Numbered from the stretch's first letter, positions 1 through 6,892 are shown. The stretch: DNA of 18,008 nucleotides from Candidatus Peregrinibacteria bacterium (GCA_016215735.1 JACRIA010000072.1:1-18008); one strand, 5' to 3'. The notes: a model not told the origin generated them from the sequence alone. Numbers and translations: made by a program.

Positions 1-133
1 CCCGAGCATTTTTGCCATATAAGGCAAATTTTTCGTGAAGGATTTTGTCTGCTGATTTTTGCGCAGCCGCATTCGTGGCTGTTGTTTGATTTTTGTCTTC
101 GATTTTTGTGCTGACTGGCGCCGCGTTTTCCAT
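1..133 (-). CDS. N-terminus of an unidentified protein (partial, runs off left edge)
   Basis: Reading the minus strand from an ATG at 133-131 gives 44 codons without a stop before the window edge. The peptide starts MENAAPVSTKIEDKNQ and goes on with an Ala/Thr/Lys-rich, low-complexity, soluble-looking stretch, then a more ordinary segment containing KILHEKFALYGKNAR. It is too short to assign to a family. No signal peptide or membrane segment is visible. The gene points the same way as the PrsW-like gene, with a 135-bp AT-rich gap (134-268) between them in which I see no RNA gene. As elsewhere in the window, there is no Shine-Dalgarno motif before the start. Codon use and the open frame favour a real gene, but most of it lies outside. 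Confidence 0.6.
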   Translation of the reverse strand, partial: MENAAPVSTKIEDKNQTTATNAAAQKSADKILHEKFALYGKNAR

Positions 134-268
134 AATTTTTTTGTTAGATGTTTGATTGTATTTTCTCGTGCACAAGCCAAAAAATCAAGCTCAATTAACA
201 AAAATTCCTTGCAAAAATTGAGGGTGAGTATATAATCACCTATTATTAACAACATCAGCGCGATGGCA

Positions 269-1126
269 TCAGGTGAGTTCTCTTTCAAACACCAAATTAT
301 ACTGTTTATGATTCTGTTTTAGATCAAACAGATGATTCAAATAAACGTAGCCTAATATCAGGAATGGAATAAGCGCGAATGTCCAGTTCATTTCCAGAAA
401 GATGTTGTAAACCGCGTGCAAGCTTGTCGCGATTAAAAGGCCGCGAAAAACCGAAGCATGTTTGAATAAATCATCGGCTGCGCCGCGCAAGATTCTCCAT
501 TTATATAAAAGCTCGAAAATGCTGTCTATGCGCTTCGTTTGCAATTGTTCGCGCAGAATTGGAGTCGCAAAATGCGCGATGCCGTAAAAATATCCAAAAA
601 CGCCGGAAAACAGCACATGCGCAAAAGTTGAAAAAATCGTTCTAAAAATAAACGGACCGAGTATGTTATCCATTCCTTGATGCAGCCAAATATTATAGAA
701 ATACATGATATTTTCCGTGAACGCGAAGCCAAGCGCGGCTATAATGCTAAACTCAATCGCGTCGTCTATATTTCGCAAATAATGATGGCTGCTGACGCGG
801 ACAGCGACATTTTTCATTACTTCTTCTATCACACCGACGATCAAGAAAGTAAGAATCACACTAACCGGAATCGCGACAATTCTGGTAAAACCAAACATAT
901 CGCCTTCAAAAATCTGCGTGTAGCGAAAAACATTTATCCAAGGAAAAAACTGCCAGAGGTATTTATAGAGCAAAATCGGAAAGACTGCTGTGGCACCGGA
1001 GATAAAAGTTATTAGCATAAAGCTTCTTTTTTCAGGCTTTTTGAGATAAAACACATAACCCCACACGATCACGGGTACGACCGCAAGAAGGATTGAACCT
1101 GCTATTTGTACGGCATTATTCCACAT
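269..1126 (-). CDS. PrsW-family intramembrane protease
   Basis: A 285-residue polytopic membrane protein. Several hydrophobic segments are visible (about residues 8-27, 38-56, 84-100, 126-145, 160-185, 228-245, 249-266). The motifs match PrsW glutamic-type intramembrane proteases: IEEVMK (E101, E102, K105), GFAFTENI (E138, N139), R162 followed by H170, and a C-terminal SLHAVYN (H237, N241). DDAIEF at 121-126 fits the usual acidic stretch before the E-N motif. In Bacillus, PrsW performs site-1 cleavage of the anti-sigma factor RsiW; the substrate here is unknown, and no anti-sigma gene is visible nearby. The gene is preceded by an extended -10 promoter candidate at 1180-1185 and diverges from the membrane protein gene at 1334. 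It ends with TGA. The family assignment is fairly safe; the role is inference. Confidence 0.85.
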   Translation of the reverse strand: MWNNAVQIAGSILLAVVPVIVWGYVFYLKKPEKRSFMLITFISGATAVFPILLYKYLWQFFPWINVFRYTQIFEGDMFGFTRIVAIPVSVILTFLIVGVIEEVMKNVAVRVSSHHYLRNIDDAIEFSIIAALGFAFTENIMYFYNIWLHQGMDNILGPFIFRTIFSTFAHVLFSGVFGYFYGIAHFATPILREQLQTKRIDSIFELLYKWRILRGAADDLFKHASVFRGLLIATSLHAVYNIFLEMNWTFALIPFLILGYVYLNHLFDLKQNHKQYNLVFERELT

Positions 1127-1179
1127 TTATTTGCGTTTTTGTTATATTTGGCCTTACCGCTGCAACTTTGTATTATTAA

Positions 1180-1185
1180 ATTATA
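1180..1185 (-). promoter_or_regulatory. Extended -10 promoter candidate for the PrsW-like gene
   Basis: On the minus strand TGCTATAAT forms a perfect extended -10 box (TGN plus TATAAT). No good -35 hexamer lies 16-18 bp upstream, which is tolerable with an extended -10. The predicted start near 1173 gives a leader of about 46 nt. Confidence 0.5.
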
Positions 1186-1215
1186 GCACAAAAATGGGGG
1201 TTTGGGAAGCGTTTT

Positions 1216-1272
1216 GGGGACGGTTCTCTCTGCGCGCCGCTTACTGATGCCAAAATCCTGAGAACCGTCCCC
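1216..1272. repeat. REP-like inverted repeat (GGGGACGGTTCTC / GAGAACCGTCCCC)
   Basis: Two 13-nt arms at 1216-1228 and 1260-1272 are perfect inverted copies separated by 31 nt. The element lies between the divergent promoters of the PrsW-like and the 1334 genes. An imperfect relative with the same core (GAGAAC, GGTCCC) lies at 10211-10239. The core resembles the short palindromes that accompany RAYT-type (REP-associated tyrosine) transposases in other bacteria; no such transposase is in this window. The right arm is followed by TATTTTT, so it could also act as a weak terminator on the plus strand. Confidence 0.7.
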
Positions 1273-1283
1273 TATTTTTACCC

Positions 1284-1311
1284 TTGACTTTCCTGCAAAA
1301 GTATGTAGAAT
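1284..1311 (+). promoter_or_regulatory. Sigma70-type promoter for the gene at 1334
   Basis: TTGACT (1284-1289), a 16-bp spacer, then TAGAAT (1306-1311) match the vegetative consensus in 5 of 6 positions each. The predicted start near 1318 gives a leader of only about 16 nt before the ATG. Confidence 0.6.
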
Positions 1312-1333
1312 AATATTCTTGTAAAATTGTCAA

Positions 1334-2113
1334 ATGCATATTGAAATAAACGAAAACGAAGAAAGTGATAAAACCGGAGATGATCCTGGCAGTCTTGAAT
1401 GTGATGTTAATTTTCCGCTGACCGAAACAACACTCGCACAAACTTCGCATAATCCAGAAAAACAAAAGAGCTTATCTACTGCTATCGGCCATTTTGTTAT
1501 TGATGAAGGGTTTTTTAGATTTTTAAAAAATGGCGCTGACTATGAAGGTCTTTATAAAGAATTCCGCAAAGTTCATCTTAATATAAATATTTCTTACGAA
1601 GATTTCAAAAATCACGTGATCGAAACAGCAAAGCGCACTGCGGATGCCATTGTTTCTGAAACTATAACAGCTATTACGGCAATAGTTTCGTGCGCTGTGA
1701 GAAAAATTTGTTCTTTACCTGTATGGCTTGCCGGCCCTTTGCCTGTTTCTTCCAGTTTGCTTTCTAATTTCACGGCTTTCGCTATCACATGGGGAACGTC
1801 GCATAATTCAGAATTTCGAAAATCCGATGGTTCATTTGATAAAGCAAGATTTGCGAAAACTCTTGTTCGAGAATACGGCCGTCATTTTGGACCTATTGTT
1901 ATTGGCGCTGATATAGCCGAGGGAATGATTCTTCAGATTTTAGCGAATAATAAGGTTGATAACATTGCTATATCCTCGCTTGTTATATTATTTTTCTCAT
2001 TTCTAGCAGTTGTTGTTTATTTTGGAGAACAGCAAATCCGTGAAAAAGTCTGGAATACTTTTACGGCGAAATTTACTCCTTTTTCATTTGAAGTCGGCAG
2101 GTTTTTTATTTAA
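1334..2113 (+). CDS. Unknown membrane protein, 259 aa
   Basis: I do not recognise the family. The first 50 residues are acidic and soluble-looking, with no signal peptide. Residues about 50-105 form a mixed helical region (GFFRFLKNGADYEGLYKEF). Hydrophobic segments follow at about 110-155 (Pro/Ser-rich, probably two passes), 186-204 (GPIVIGADIAEGMILQIL) and 211-232, ending in a short basic/aromatic tail. This suggests an integral membrane protein with a cytoplasmic N-terminal domain. The start is supported by a good promoter 16-23 bp upstream and by the absence of another start in between. There is no Shine-Dalgarno motif. A repeat element begins directly at its stop codon, and thrS follows with its own -10 box, so it is probably a single-gene unit. 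Confidence 0.7.
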   Translation: MHIEINENEESDKTGDDPGSLECDVNFPLTETTLAQTSHNPEKQKSLSTAIGHFVIDEGFFRFLKNGADYEGLYKEFRKVHLNINISYEDFKNHVIETAKRTADAIVSETITAITAIVSCAVRKICSLPVWLAGPLPVSSSLLSNFTAFAITWGTSHNSEFRKSDGSFDKARFAKTLVREYGRHFGPIVIGADIAEGMILQILANNKVDNIAISSLVILFFSFLAVVVYFGEQQIREKVWNTFTAKFTPFSFEVGRFFI

Positions 2114-2165
2114 CACGCTCGTTCTGCGTAAGCAGCAGCAAAGCTAAGCGCAGCACAGAGCATAT
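2113..2165 (+). repeat. Dispersed intergenic repeat, copy A
   Basis: This copy starts at the stop codon of the 1334 gene. Its core, GTTCTGCGTAAGCAGCAGC followed by AAAGCTAAG, recurs in the same orientation at 6991-7074 and 10479-10536. It contains a small hairpin (CTGC-GTAA-GCAG). Confidence 0.7.
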
Positions 2166-2185
2166 GTTTGGAATTTGTGATATGT

Positions 2186-2191
2186 TATAAT
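2186..2191 (+). promoter_or_regulatory. -10 box candidate for thrS
   Basis: TATAAT preceded by a TATGT stretch lies about 29 bp before the thrS ATG. No convincing -35 hexamer is seen. The predicted leader is about 22 nt, with no room for a T-box or for the E. coli type thrS operator. Confidence 0.4.
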
Positions 2192-2219
2192 TTCTAGCGA
2201 TAATCGTTATTAATTGTGT

Positions 2220-3980
2220 ATGACTGAAGGAAAATCACATCTTGAACCTATGCGTCATTCCTGTGAGCATGTTTTGACTATGGCAATGCTACGTTTGTGG
2301 CCAGGGAAAATTAAAGCAGCAATGGGTCCGGCCACAGAAGAAGGGTTTTATTTTGATTTTGATTCAGAAATAAAAATAAGCGAGGATGATTTTTCTAAGA
2401 TTGAAAAAGAAATGGCGAAAATCATTAAAGAAAATTTGCTTATTATTAAAGATGAAATGACTGTTGCGGAAGCTAAAAAGTTTTTTAACAGCAATGTTTA
2501 CAAGGGAAATGAATATAAACATGAATGGCTTGATAGCATAAAATCTCGCGGTGAAAAAGTTAGTATTTACTGGTTGGGTGAAAAAGGCCATGATGTTCCG
2601 AAAACATTTGTGGATATTTGTTCTGGTCCGCACGTAAAATCAACCGGTAAAATTGGGCCTTTCAAATTGCTTAAAATTGCCGGAGCTTATTGGCATGGCG
2701 ATGAAAAAAATAAAATGCTCCAAAGAATTTACGGGACCTGTTTTGCGACGCAGGCTGATTTAGATGCTTATATTAACCAAATTGAAGAAGCGCAAAAGCG
2801 CGACCATAGAAAACTCGGAAAAGAATTGGGAATTTTTATGCTGAGTCCGGAAGTCGGCGGCGGACTGCCTTTGTGGCTTCCAAAAGGCGCAATTGTGCGG
2901 GATTTATTGATTGATTTTATGAAAAAACAGCAGATTGAGCGCGGATATTCTCCTGTTGTGACGCCTCATATTGGAAAGCTCGATTTGTATAAAACTTCCG
3001 GCCATTATGATAATTACCGCGACCATATGTATAACCCCATCAAAGTTGACGAGGAGGAATTTTTGCTTAAGGCAATGAACTGCCCGCATCACGCGATGAT
3101 TTATAAAAATTCACAGCATAGTTATCGTGATTTGCCTGTGAGACTCGCGGAATTTGGAACTGTTTATAGGTATGAGGCTTCGGGCGAATTGAGTGGACTT
3201 GTACGTGTGCGCGGTTTTACGCAGGATGATGCGCATTTATTTGTGCGGCCAGATCAATTGAAAGATGAATTTTTAGGAGTGCTGGATTTGACACTTTTTG
3301 TTTTGAATAAATTAGGATTTAAAGATTTTCGCGCGAGGCTTGGACTCCGCGACAAGAAAAAAGACAAATATATGGGAAATGATAAATTATGGGATCGCGC
3401 GGAAAAAGATATTGAAGAAGCTGTTAAACAATCGAAATTAACATACGCGAAAGAGCCGGGCGAAGCGGCTTTCTACGGACCAAAACTAGATTTTGTGGTT
3501 AAAGATGTGATCGGCCGCGAATGGCAGCTCGGCACAATTCAGGTTGATTATAATTTGCCGGAAAGATTCAAGCTTGAATATATTGATGAAAATAGCAGCG
3601 CTGTCAGACCTGTTATGATTCATCGCGCGCCATTTGGATCTCTTGAAAGATTTATAGGGATTTTGATTGAGCATTTTGCAGGTGCTTTTCCTGTTTGGCT
3701 GGCGCCGGTGCAAGCGAAAATTTTGTCTATTAGCGATCAGTTTAATGCGTACGCGAAGAAAGTTGCGGAAGAATTGAAGACGGCGGGCATGCGCGTGGAG
3801 ATTGATTCAGCTAATGAAAGTCTTGGCAAAAAAATCCGCAATGCTGAAATGGAAAAAGTACCTTATATGATTGTTGTAGGTGAAAAAGAGCGCGCAGCAA
3901 ATACAATCTGCGTCCGCGACTATGCAACGAAAAAACAGGAGGTTATGAAAACAGCAAAGCTGATTAAAATGATTATCTAG
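2220..3980 (+). CDS. thrS: Threonyl-tRNA synthetase lacking the TGS domain
   Basis: Charges tRNA-Thr with threonine in the cytoplasm. I use the ATG at 2220 (586 residues) rather than the in-frame TTG two codons earlier. The N-terminal TGS domain of the usual ~640-residue enzyme is absent: the protein opens straight into the editing domain, with HSCEH (H13, H17) and CSGPH (C134, H138), the pairs that hydrolyse Ser-tRNA-Thr. The class II catalytic core follows, with zinc ligands C288 (MNCPHH), H339 (DDAH) and H468 (HRAPFGS), motif 2 around RVRGFTQDDAH (329-339) and motif 3 GSLERF (473-478). The anticodon-binding domain covers about 498-586. All key residues are intact, so aminoacylation and editing should both work. 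Its last 8 bp overlap the convergent gene that ends at 3973. I see no regulatory leader. Confidence 0.97.
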   Translation: MTEGKSHLEPMRHSCEHVLTMAMLRLWPGKIKAAMGPATEEGFYFDFDSEIKISEDDFSKIEKEMAKIIKENLLIIKDEMTVAEAKKFFNSNVYKGNEYKHEWLDSIKSRGEKVSIYWLGEKGHDVPKTFVDICSGPHVKSTGKIGPFKLLKIAGAYWHGDEKNKMLQRIYGTCFATQADLDAYINQIEEAQKRDHRKLGKELGIFMLSPEVGGGLPLWLPKGAIVRDLLIDFMKKQQIERGYSPVVTPHIGKLDLYKTSGHYDNYRDHMYNPIKVDEEEFLLKAMNCPHHAMIYKNSQHSYRDLPVRLAEFGTVYRYEASGELSGLVRVRGFTQDDAHLFVRPDQLKDEFLGVLDLTLFVLNKLGFKDFRARLGLRDKKKDKYMGNDKLWDRAEKDIEEAVKQSKLTYAKEPGEAAFYGPKLDFVVKDVIGREWQLGTIQVDYNLPERFKLEYIDENSSAVRPVMIHRAPFGSLERFIGILIEHFAGAFPVWLAPVQAKILSISDQFNAYAKKVAEELKTAGMRVEIDSANESLGKKIRNAEMEKVPYMIVVGEKERAANTICVRDYATKKQEVMKTAKLIKMII

Positions 3981-5310
3981 ATTTTGAAATCTCAACTATT
4001 CGGTTTCTCGTTTGTCTTATCAATTCTGCGATTCTATTTTTTGGCATATCTAAACGCTCCGCTGATTCCATAAATTGTTTTATGTCTTTTTCTATAGCGT
4101 CTTCTCCTATTATTGCTTTGATTTCTTTTGTCGTAATACTTAATCTGGCGCCGATTTTGTCTTTTTGCTTGTTTCTGTATTCCTCGTGATTGACTTCATC
4201 CCATATGTCTGAATCTTTTCTCCAGTTTTTGCGCGCTGTTTCTTCGTCTGCAAATTGAAATTCTATCGGATAATTCATTCGCGTCTTAATCCAGTTTCCG
4301 TCCGCGTCTTTTGTCTCTATTATTATCGAAAATTCAATAGCCCAAGATATGCATTTGAATTTTTCGCTGGAATGCTCGTTAGTTTTATCTTTTGGCTTGT
4401 TTTTCTTTTTCTCGTATTTTAAGCCATTGACAATCGTTGGATTTCCGAGAAGTTCGTTGCAGAATTTCTCCGCTGTGTTGGCGTTTTCCATTAAATCTTT
4501 AAGTGTTTTGAAATCTATTAATTCCTGTTTCGGCTCTTCTGTGATGGTTAAATTCCATGGCACGCGGTTTTCTTTTACAAAAACGTACAGCAATCTTATT
4601 AAATCCAGCGGCGTTTTTACAACTATTCTTGTACGGACGAAATCAGTGATCTTAGAAGCTGTGACATCGTCTTTTGTCATTAGTTTTCTTATAAGGGATT
4701 CTTTTGATTTTTTATCAGTTGAAACTTGTTTCAAATATATTTCAGGCGTGCTGTCGGTTAATCTGGTAAGAGCCCATCCGCCATGCTTTGTGCTGGAAAA
4801 ATTTTCCCGCTTCCATTTATTCAATTCCCTGAACGCATGTTCTTGGTAAATATAGTTTGGCGCTCTGTTTAAATAGCTTATTATCAAAATAACTTTTACG
4901 ATTACACATGCTTGTTTCACAACAGAAGGATGCATTTCTTCCGAATAAGTTCCTGCCGCTACTTGAAATATTTCTTTCATGCTCATCATAAGCAAATCTT
5001 CATGCACTTTCGGGGGTAGGTCTTTTGTTAAACAGTTTCTGCTGGCCAGATTTTTAAATAATCTTTCGCAGAACGCGATGGCTTCATTTATCATTATGTC
5101 GAGTTCTTCTTTATCAGCCGCGTTTTTGATTTCGTAGCCGTTTCTTTTAAGTAAACCCATTAAATTTTCCGGGGTCTTTACAGCTGGTCCGGCAAAATCA
5201 ACAAGTGATTTGCCCCGCAAAAGCCATGCGACCAGTTCAACTGTGTCAGCATCCCATTGTGTTTTCTGCTCTACAGATTCGTCATGCTCGCTTGATACGT
5301 TATTTTTCAT
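3973..5310 (-). CDS. RelA/SpoT-like nucleotidyltransferase-domain protein (divergent), 445 aa
   Basis: A soluble protein with a helical N-terminal half and, at about 205-385, features resembling the (p)ppGpp synthetase domain of RelA/SpoT proteins. ITDFVRTRIVV (221-231) aligns with the family's D-L-x-G-x-R-I-I-V strand and supplies the candidate metal-binding D223. YPIEFQF (347-353) aligns with the EIQIRT strand, giving E350, and HEEYRNKQKD (375-384) resembles the H-x-x-Y-K segment that follows. The G-loop and the NGYxSxH motif are not recognisable, and a charged Lys-rich insertion sits at about 298-315, so the substrate may not be GTP/ATP. No HD hydrolase, TGS or ACT domain is visible. It has its own strong promoter (5332-5360), so it is not merely the tail of the carbonic-anhydrase-like gene's unit. 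Function is inferred from short motifs only. Confidence 0.55.
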   Translation of the reverse strand: MKNNVSSEHDESVEQKTQWDADTVELVAWLLRGKSLVDFAGPAVKTPENLMGLLKRNGYEIKNAADKEELDIMINEAIAFCERLFKNLASRNCLTKDLPPKVHEDLLMMSMKEIFQVAAGTYSEEMHPSVVKQACVIVKVILIISYLNRAPNYIYQEHAFRELNKWKRENFSSTKHGGWALTRLTDSTPEIYLKQVSTDKKSKESLIRKLMTKDDVTASKITDFVRTRIVVKTPLDLIRLLYVFVKENRVPWNLTITEEPKQELIDFKTLKDLMENANTAEKFCNELLGNPTIVNGLKYEKKKNKPKDKTNEHSSEKFKCISWAIEFSIIIETKDADGNWIKTRMNYPIEFQFADEETARKNWRKDSDIWDEVNHEEYRNKQKDKIGARLSITTKEIKAIIGEDAIEKDIKQFMESAERLDMPKNRIAELIRQTRNRIVEISKSR

Positions 5311-5331
5311 TTATATTTATTAAGGTTGATT

Positions 5332-5360
5332 ACTATAACAAAAATGGTGAAGTTTGTCAA
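5332..5360 (-). promoter_or_regulatory. Strong sigma70-type promoter for the RelA/SpoT-like gene
   Basis: On the minus strand TTGACA (5360-5355), a 17-bp spacer and TATAGT (5337-5332) give the best consensus promoter in the window. The predicted start near 5325 leaves a leader of about 15 nt. The rest of the 5311-5451 gap shows no gene and no clear terminator for the gene upstream. Confidence 0.75.
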
Positions 5361-5451
5361 GGTCTAATTTTAAGGTGGTTTAGGGGTGTTTTTAGGCTGT
5401 CTGCTGGGCTGGAGACACGGCAAGGCTCGGGAAGGTTTGAGGCGAAATTTT

Positions 5452-6558
5452 TTAAAATCTGGTTCTATAAGTTTCTGCGTCCGTAATTGTTTTTATGATA
5501 AACATCTGTTTTTGCTCTACAAGATTGGCTATTTCCGGGTCTAGCGCGGCTTTATTCATAAGTTCTTTTGCGGTTTCGCTGATTTGTGGATTAGGTTTTT
5601 TGGCTTGCGGAATATCCAGGTGAAGTATAATCGGCGCATCCGGATGCCGGTTGAGGTAATTTTTTTGAATTATTCCTGCGAGTTTTTTGATGATTGTGAG
5701 AAGAAAATCAGCTTCTGGATGCCATGCGAGGCGAAGAGCTTGGCGTTCGCCGCGATGGTGCGCAAACGGCGTATTTGAAACAAGAATCGTTTGCTCCGCG
5801 TGATTTTTCGTATCAATATTAAAGTGGTTATTTTTCATTTTTGAGAAAATCGGCATTGGACCGCCTAAATCCTCCATCATTTTTGATTGAGGGTTAAATT
5901 TGCCTGTGATTTGATTGAATTCAGCGATGCCTGTTTTAACTCCTTTGCTGTTTAGCGCTGTATTATCAAATAAAAATGCTGGATAAATTCGGCCTTGGTC
6001 TGTGCAGTTGTGCGTCCTTATTATTTGCAGAGACGGATCCCATTTTGAAATTAGATAAGCGAGTTTCGCGGTTTCGGTAAGTGCGTTTGCCGTATCGCTG
6101 GAATGCGCTCCGCAGCCATGATGAGCTTCGTTCGGCGAGGCTGAATGGGACTGCAGATCAAAAATCGCGTCCGGATTTTCTTTGATAAGTTTGCTGAAAA
6201 CAAAATTGAATAACTCATTGAGATAACTGCGATTATTGCTGTAAAAATCATCCAGTGTTTTGATTGTCTGCGCGTTTCTAAATTCGTCTTTAAGAATCAG
6301 GATATTGCCTGCCATCGGAATTATTGGATTTCTGAATCTTTCAAATGGATTATCATAGAACATTGACATGTCTATGCGGCCGTCTGAACAATGCATAATA
6401 ATGCGTTTTGGACCTGCGAATGATTTTTCCATTTTTTGATATTCAGCGTAGTCCCATGCGGCTTTTTGGTTGATGTCTAATATATGTTTTTCCGCGTCTT
6501 CTTTTGTTTTCAAAGGTTCTGGATCTTGTATTTCTTCTATGCCGGATAGGGTGTTCAT
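5452..6558 (-). CDS. Beta-carbonic-anhydrase-like zinc protein, 368 aa
   Basis: The layout of zinc-site motifs is that of beta-class carbonic anhydrases: CSDGR (C57, D59, R61), then PMAGN (81-85), which resembles the RNAGN segment, then HHGCG with H146-x-x-C149. C57, H146 and C149 would be the zinc ligands and D59/R61 the conserved dyad. It differs from typical 200-230-residue enzymes: the Cys-to-His spacing is 89 residues, and about 210 residues follow the HxxC motif. That C-terminal part is rich in possible ligands (THNCTDQGRIYP, NHAEQTILV, FAHHRGERQ, AWHPEAD). CO2 hydration is possible but not proven; it could instead be a metal-binding relative with another reaction. It has no signal peptide. 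A promoter candidate lies at 6595-6623 and an intrinsic terminator lies just upstream of that, which insulates it. Confidence 0.6.
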   Translation of the reverse strand: MNTLSGIEEIQDPEPLKTKEDAEKHILDINQKAAWDYAEYQKMEKSFAGPKRIIMHCSDGRIDMSMFYDNPFERFRNPIIPMAGNILILKDEFRNAQTIKTLDDFYSNNRSYLNELFNFVFSKLIKENPDAIFDLQSHSASPNEAHHGCGAHSSDTANALTETAKLAYLISKWDPSLQIIRTHNCTDQGRIYPAFLFDNTALNSKGVKTGIAEFNQITGKFNPQSKMMEDLGGPMPIFSKMKNNHFNIDTKNHAEQTILVSNTPFAHHRGERQALRLAWHPEADFLLTIIKKLAGIIQKNYLNRHPDAPIILHLDIPQAKKPNPQISETAKELMNKAALDPEIANLVEQKQMFIIKTITDAETYRTRF

Positions 6559-6594
6559 ATTGAAAAAGTTAAAAATTAAAAATTGAACGCAAAT

Positions 6595-6623
6595 ATATTT
6601 CCAGAATTGATAGATTGCGTCAA
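6595..6623 (-). promoter_or_regulatory. Promoter candidate for the carbonic-anhydrase-like gene
   Basis: On the minus strand TTGACG (6623-6618), a 17-bp spacer ending in TGG, then AAATAT (6600-6595). The -35 box is good and the -10 box is weak but has the TGN extension. The predicted leader is about 30 nt and AT-rich. Confidence 0.45.
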
Positions 6624-6630
6624 CTCTAAA

Positions 6631-6662
6631 ATAAAAAATCCCCGATATTACTATCGAGGATT
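6631..6662 (-). terminator. Intrinsic terminator, minus strand
   Basis: An 11-bp stem (6652-6662 with 6637-6647) with a GUAA loop is followed by U6, A, U4 on the minus strand. The one non-Watson-Crick position is a G-U wobble on the minus strand but a C-A mismatch on the plus strand, which supports minus-strand use. It ends the putative short RNA and separates it from the promoter of the gene at 6558. Confidence 0.75.
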
Positions 6663-6698
6663 CAGGACCTAGTCTAGATTAGACTGGGTTGTTCCACC
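6631..6698 (-). ncRNA. Putative short structured RNA (about 65 nt) or abortive leader transcript
   Basis: A TATAAT box (6710-6705, minus) predicts a start at G6698. The transcript would open with GGUGGAAC, form a hairpin of CCAGUCUA/UAGACUAGG type (about 6668-6690), then a terminator. The 5' octamer is exactly complementary to the 3' end of the tRNA-like element (GTTCCACC, 6863-6870). The arrangement recalls a T-box antiterminator, whose bulge is UGGNACC (here UGGAACA, 6 of 7), but there is no room for a specifier stem if the promoter is right. The first hairpin pairs slightly better as plus-strand RNA (a T-G wobble there becomes an A-C mismatch on minus), so its strand is uncertain. No known RNA family is recognised. 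Confidence 0.45.
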
Positions 6699-6704
6699 GT
6701 TTAT

Positions 6705-6710
6705 ATTATA
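6705..6710 (-). promoter_or_regulatory. -10 box for the short minus-strand RNA
   Basis: TATAAT on the minus strand sits six bases before G6698. A poor -35 (TTCTGA, 3 of 6) lies at a 17-bp spacing. The neighbourhood is very AT-rich, so chance occurrence is possible. Confidence 0.45.
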
Positions 6711-6801
6711 ACACAGATTCTTTTAATTCAGAAATTATTTAATTCCAGTTTAGAAAAATTTAATGTTTTTTTGTTTTTATGTGTGCGGCCGGCGAGCTCG
6801 T

Positions 6802-6870
6802 GGGACCTAGCCTGGGGCTAAGAAAGGGTTGACACCTTTCCGGAGGGGTTCGATTCCCCTAGGTTCCACC
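6802..6870 (+). tRNA. tRNA-like element with G3-U70 pair and shrunken D-arm region
   Basis: A 7-bp acceptor stem (6802-6808 with 6861-6867), a textbook T arm (AGGGG, TTCGATT loop, CCCCT; 6844-6860) and discriminator A6868 followed by CC are clear. The third acceptor pair is G-U, the identity element of tRNA-Ala and tmRNA. A 5-6 bp stem with a 7-nt loop (GTTGACA, 6828-6834) stands where the anticodon arm belongs and would give anticodon UGA; a weaker one-base shift would give GAC. Only about 14 nt (AGCCTGGGGCTAAG) remain for the D arm, where about 19 are usual, and they form at most a 4-bp stem with a 3-nt loop. The acceptor helix can also extend to 11 bp (6800-6810 with 6859-6869). It is not a tmRNA, because the two acceptor strands are only about 50 nt apart. 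It could be a degenerate tRNA, an unusual tRNA, or a tRNA mimic. No CCA is encoded (CCG). Confidence 0.5.
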
Positions 6871-6892
6871 GCTTGTCGGCTATTTTTCAGTA

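Noticed and set aside
269..1126. TGA recoding (Gly) as in Gracilibacteria/SR1
   Set aside because: The PrsW-like gene and atpC end naturally at TGA at the expected protein length, and no gene needs TGA read-through.
4349..4849. 166-codon plus-strand frame opposite the RelA/SpoT-like gene
   Set aside because: It is antisense to a gene with a strong promoter and family motifs; the hydrophobic Ser/Phe-rich product is typical of a mirror of Lys/Glu-rich coding sequence.
6631..6700. Full T-box riboswitch controlling the carbonic-anhydrase-like gene
   Set aside because: The TGGAAC bulge-like stretch is present, but a TATAAT box directly upstream leaves no specifier stem, the terminator does not clearly compete with the antiterminator-like stem, and the gene has its own promoter downstream.
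6559..6870. tmRNA (ssrA) suggested by the G3-U70 acceptor and T arm
   Set aside because: Both acceptor strands are adjacent at 6802-6867, no tag reading frame or pseudoknot-like region lies between them, and no permuted arrangement is visible.
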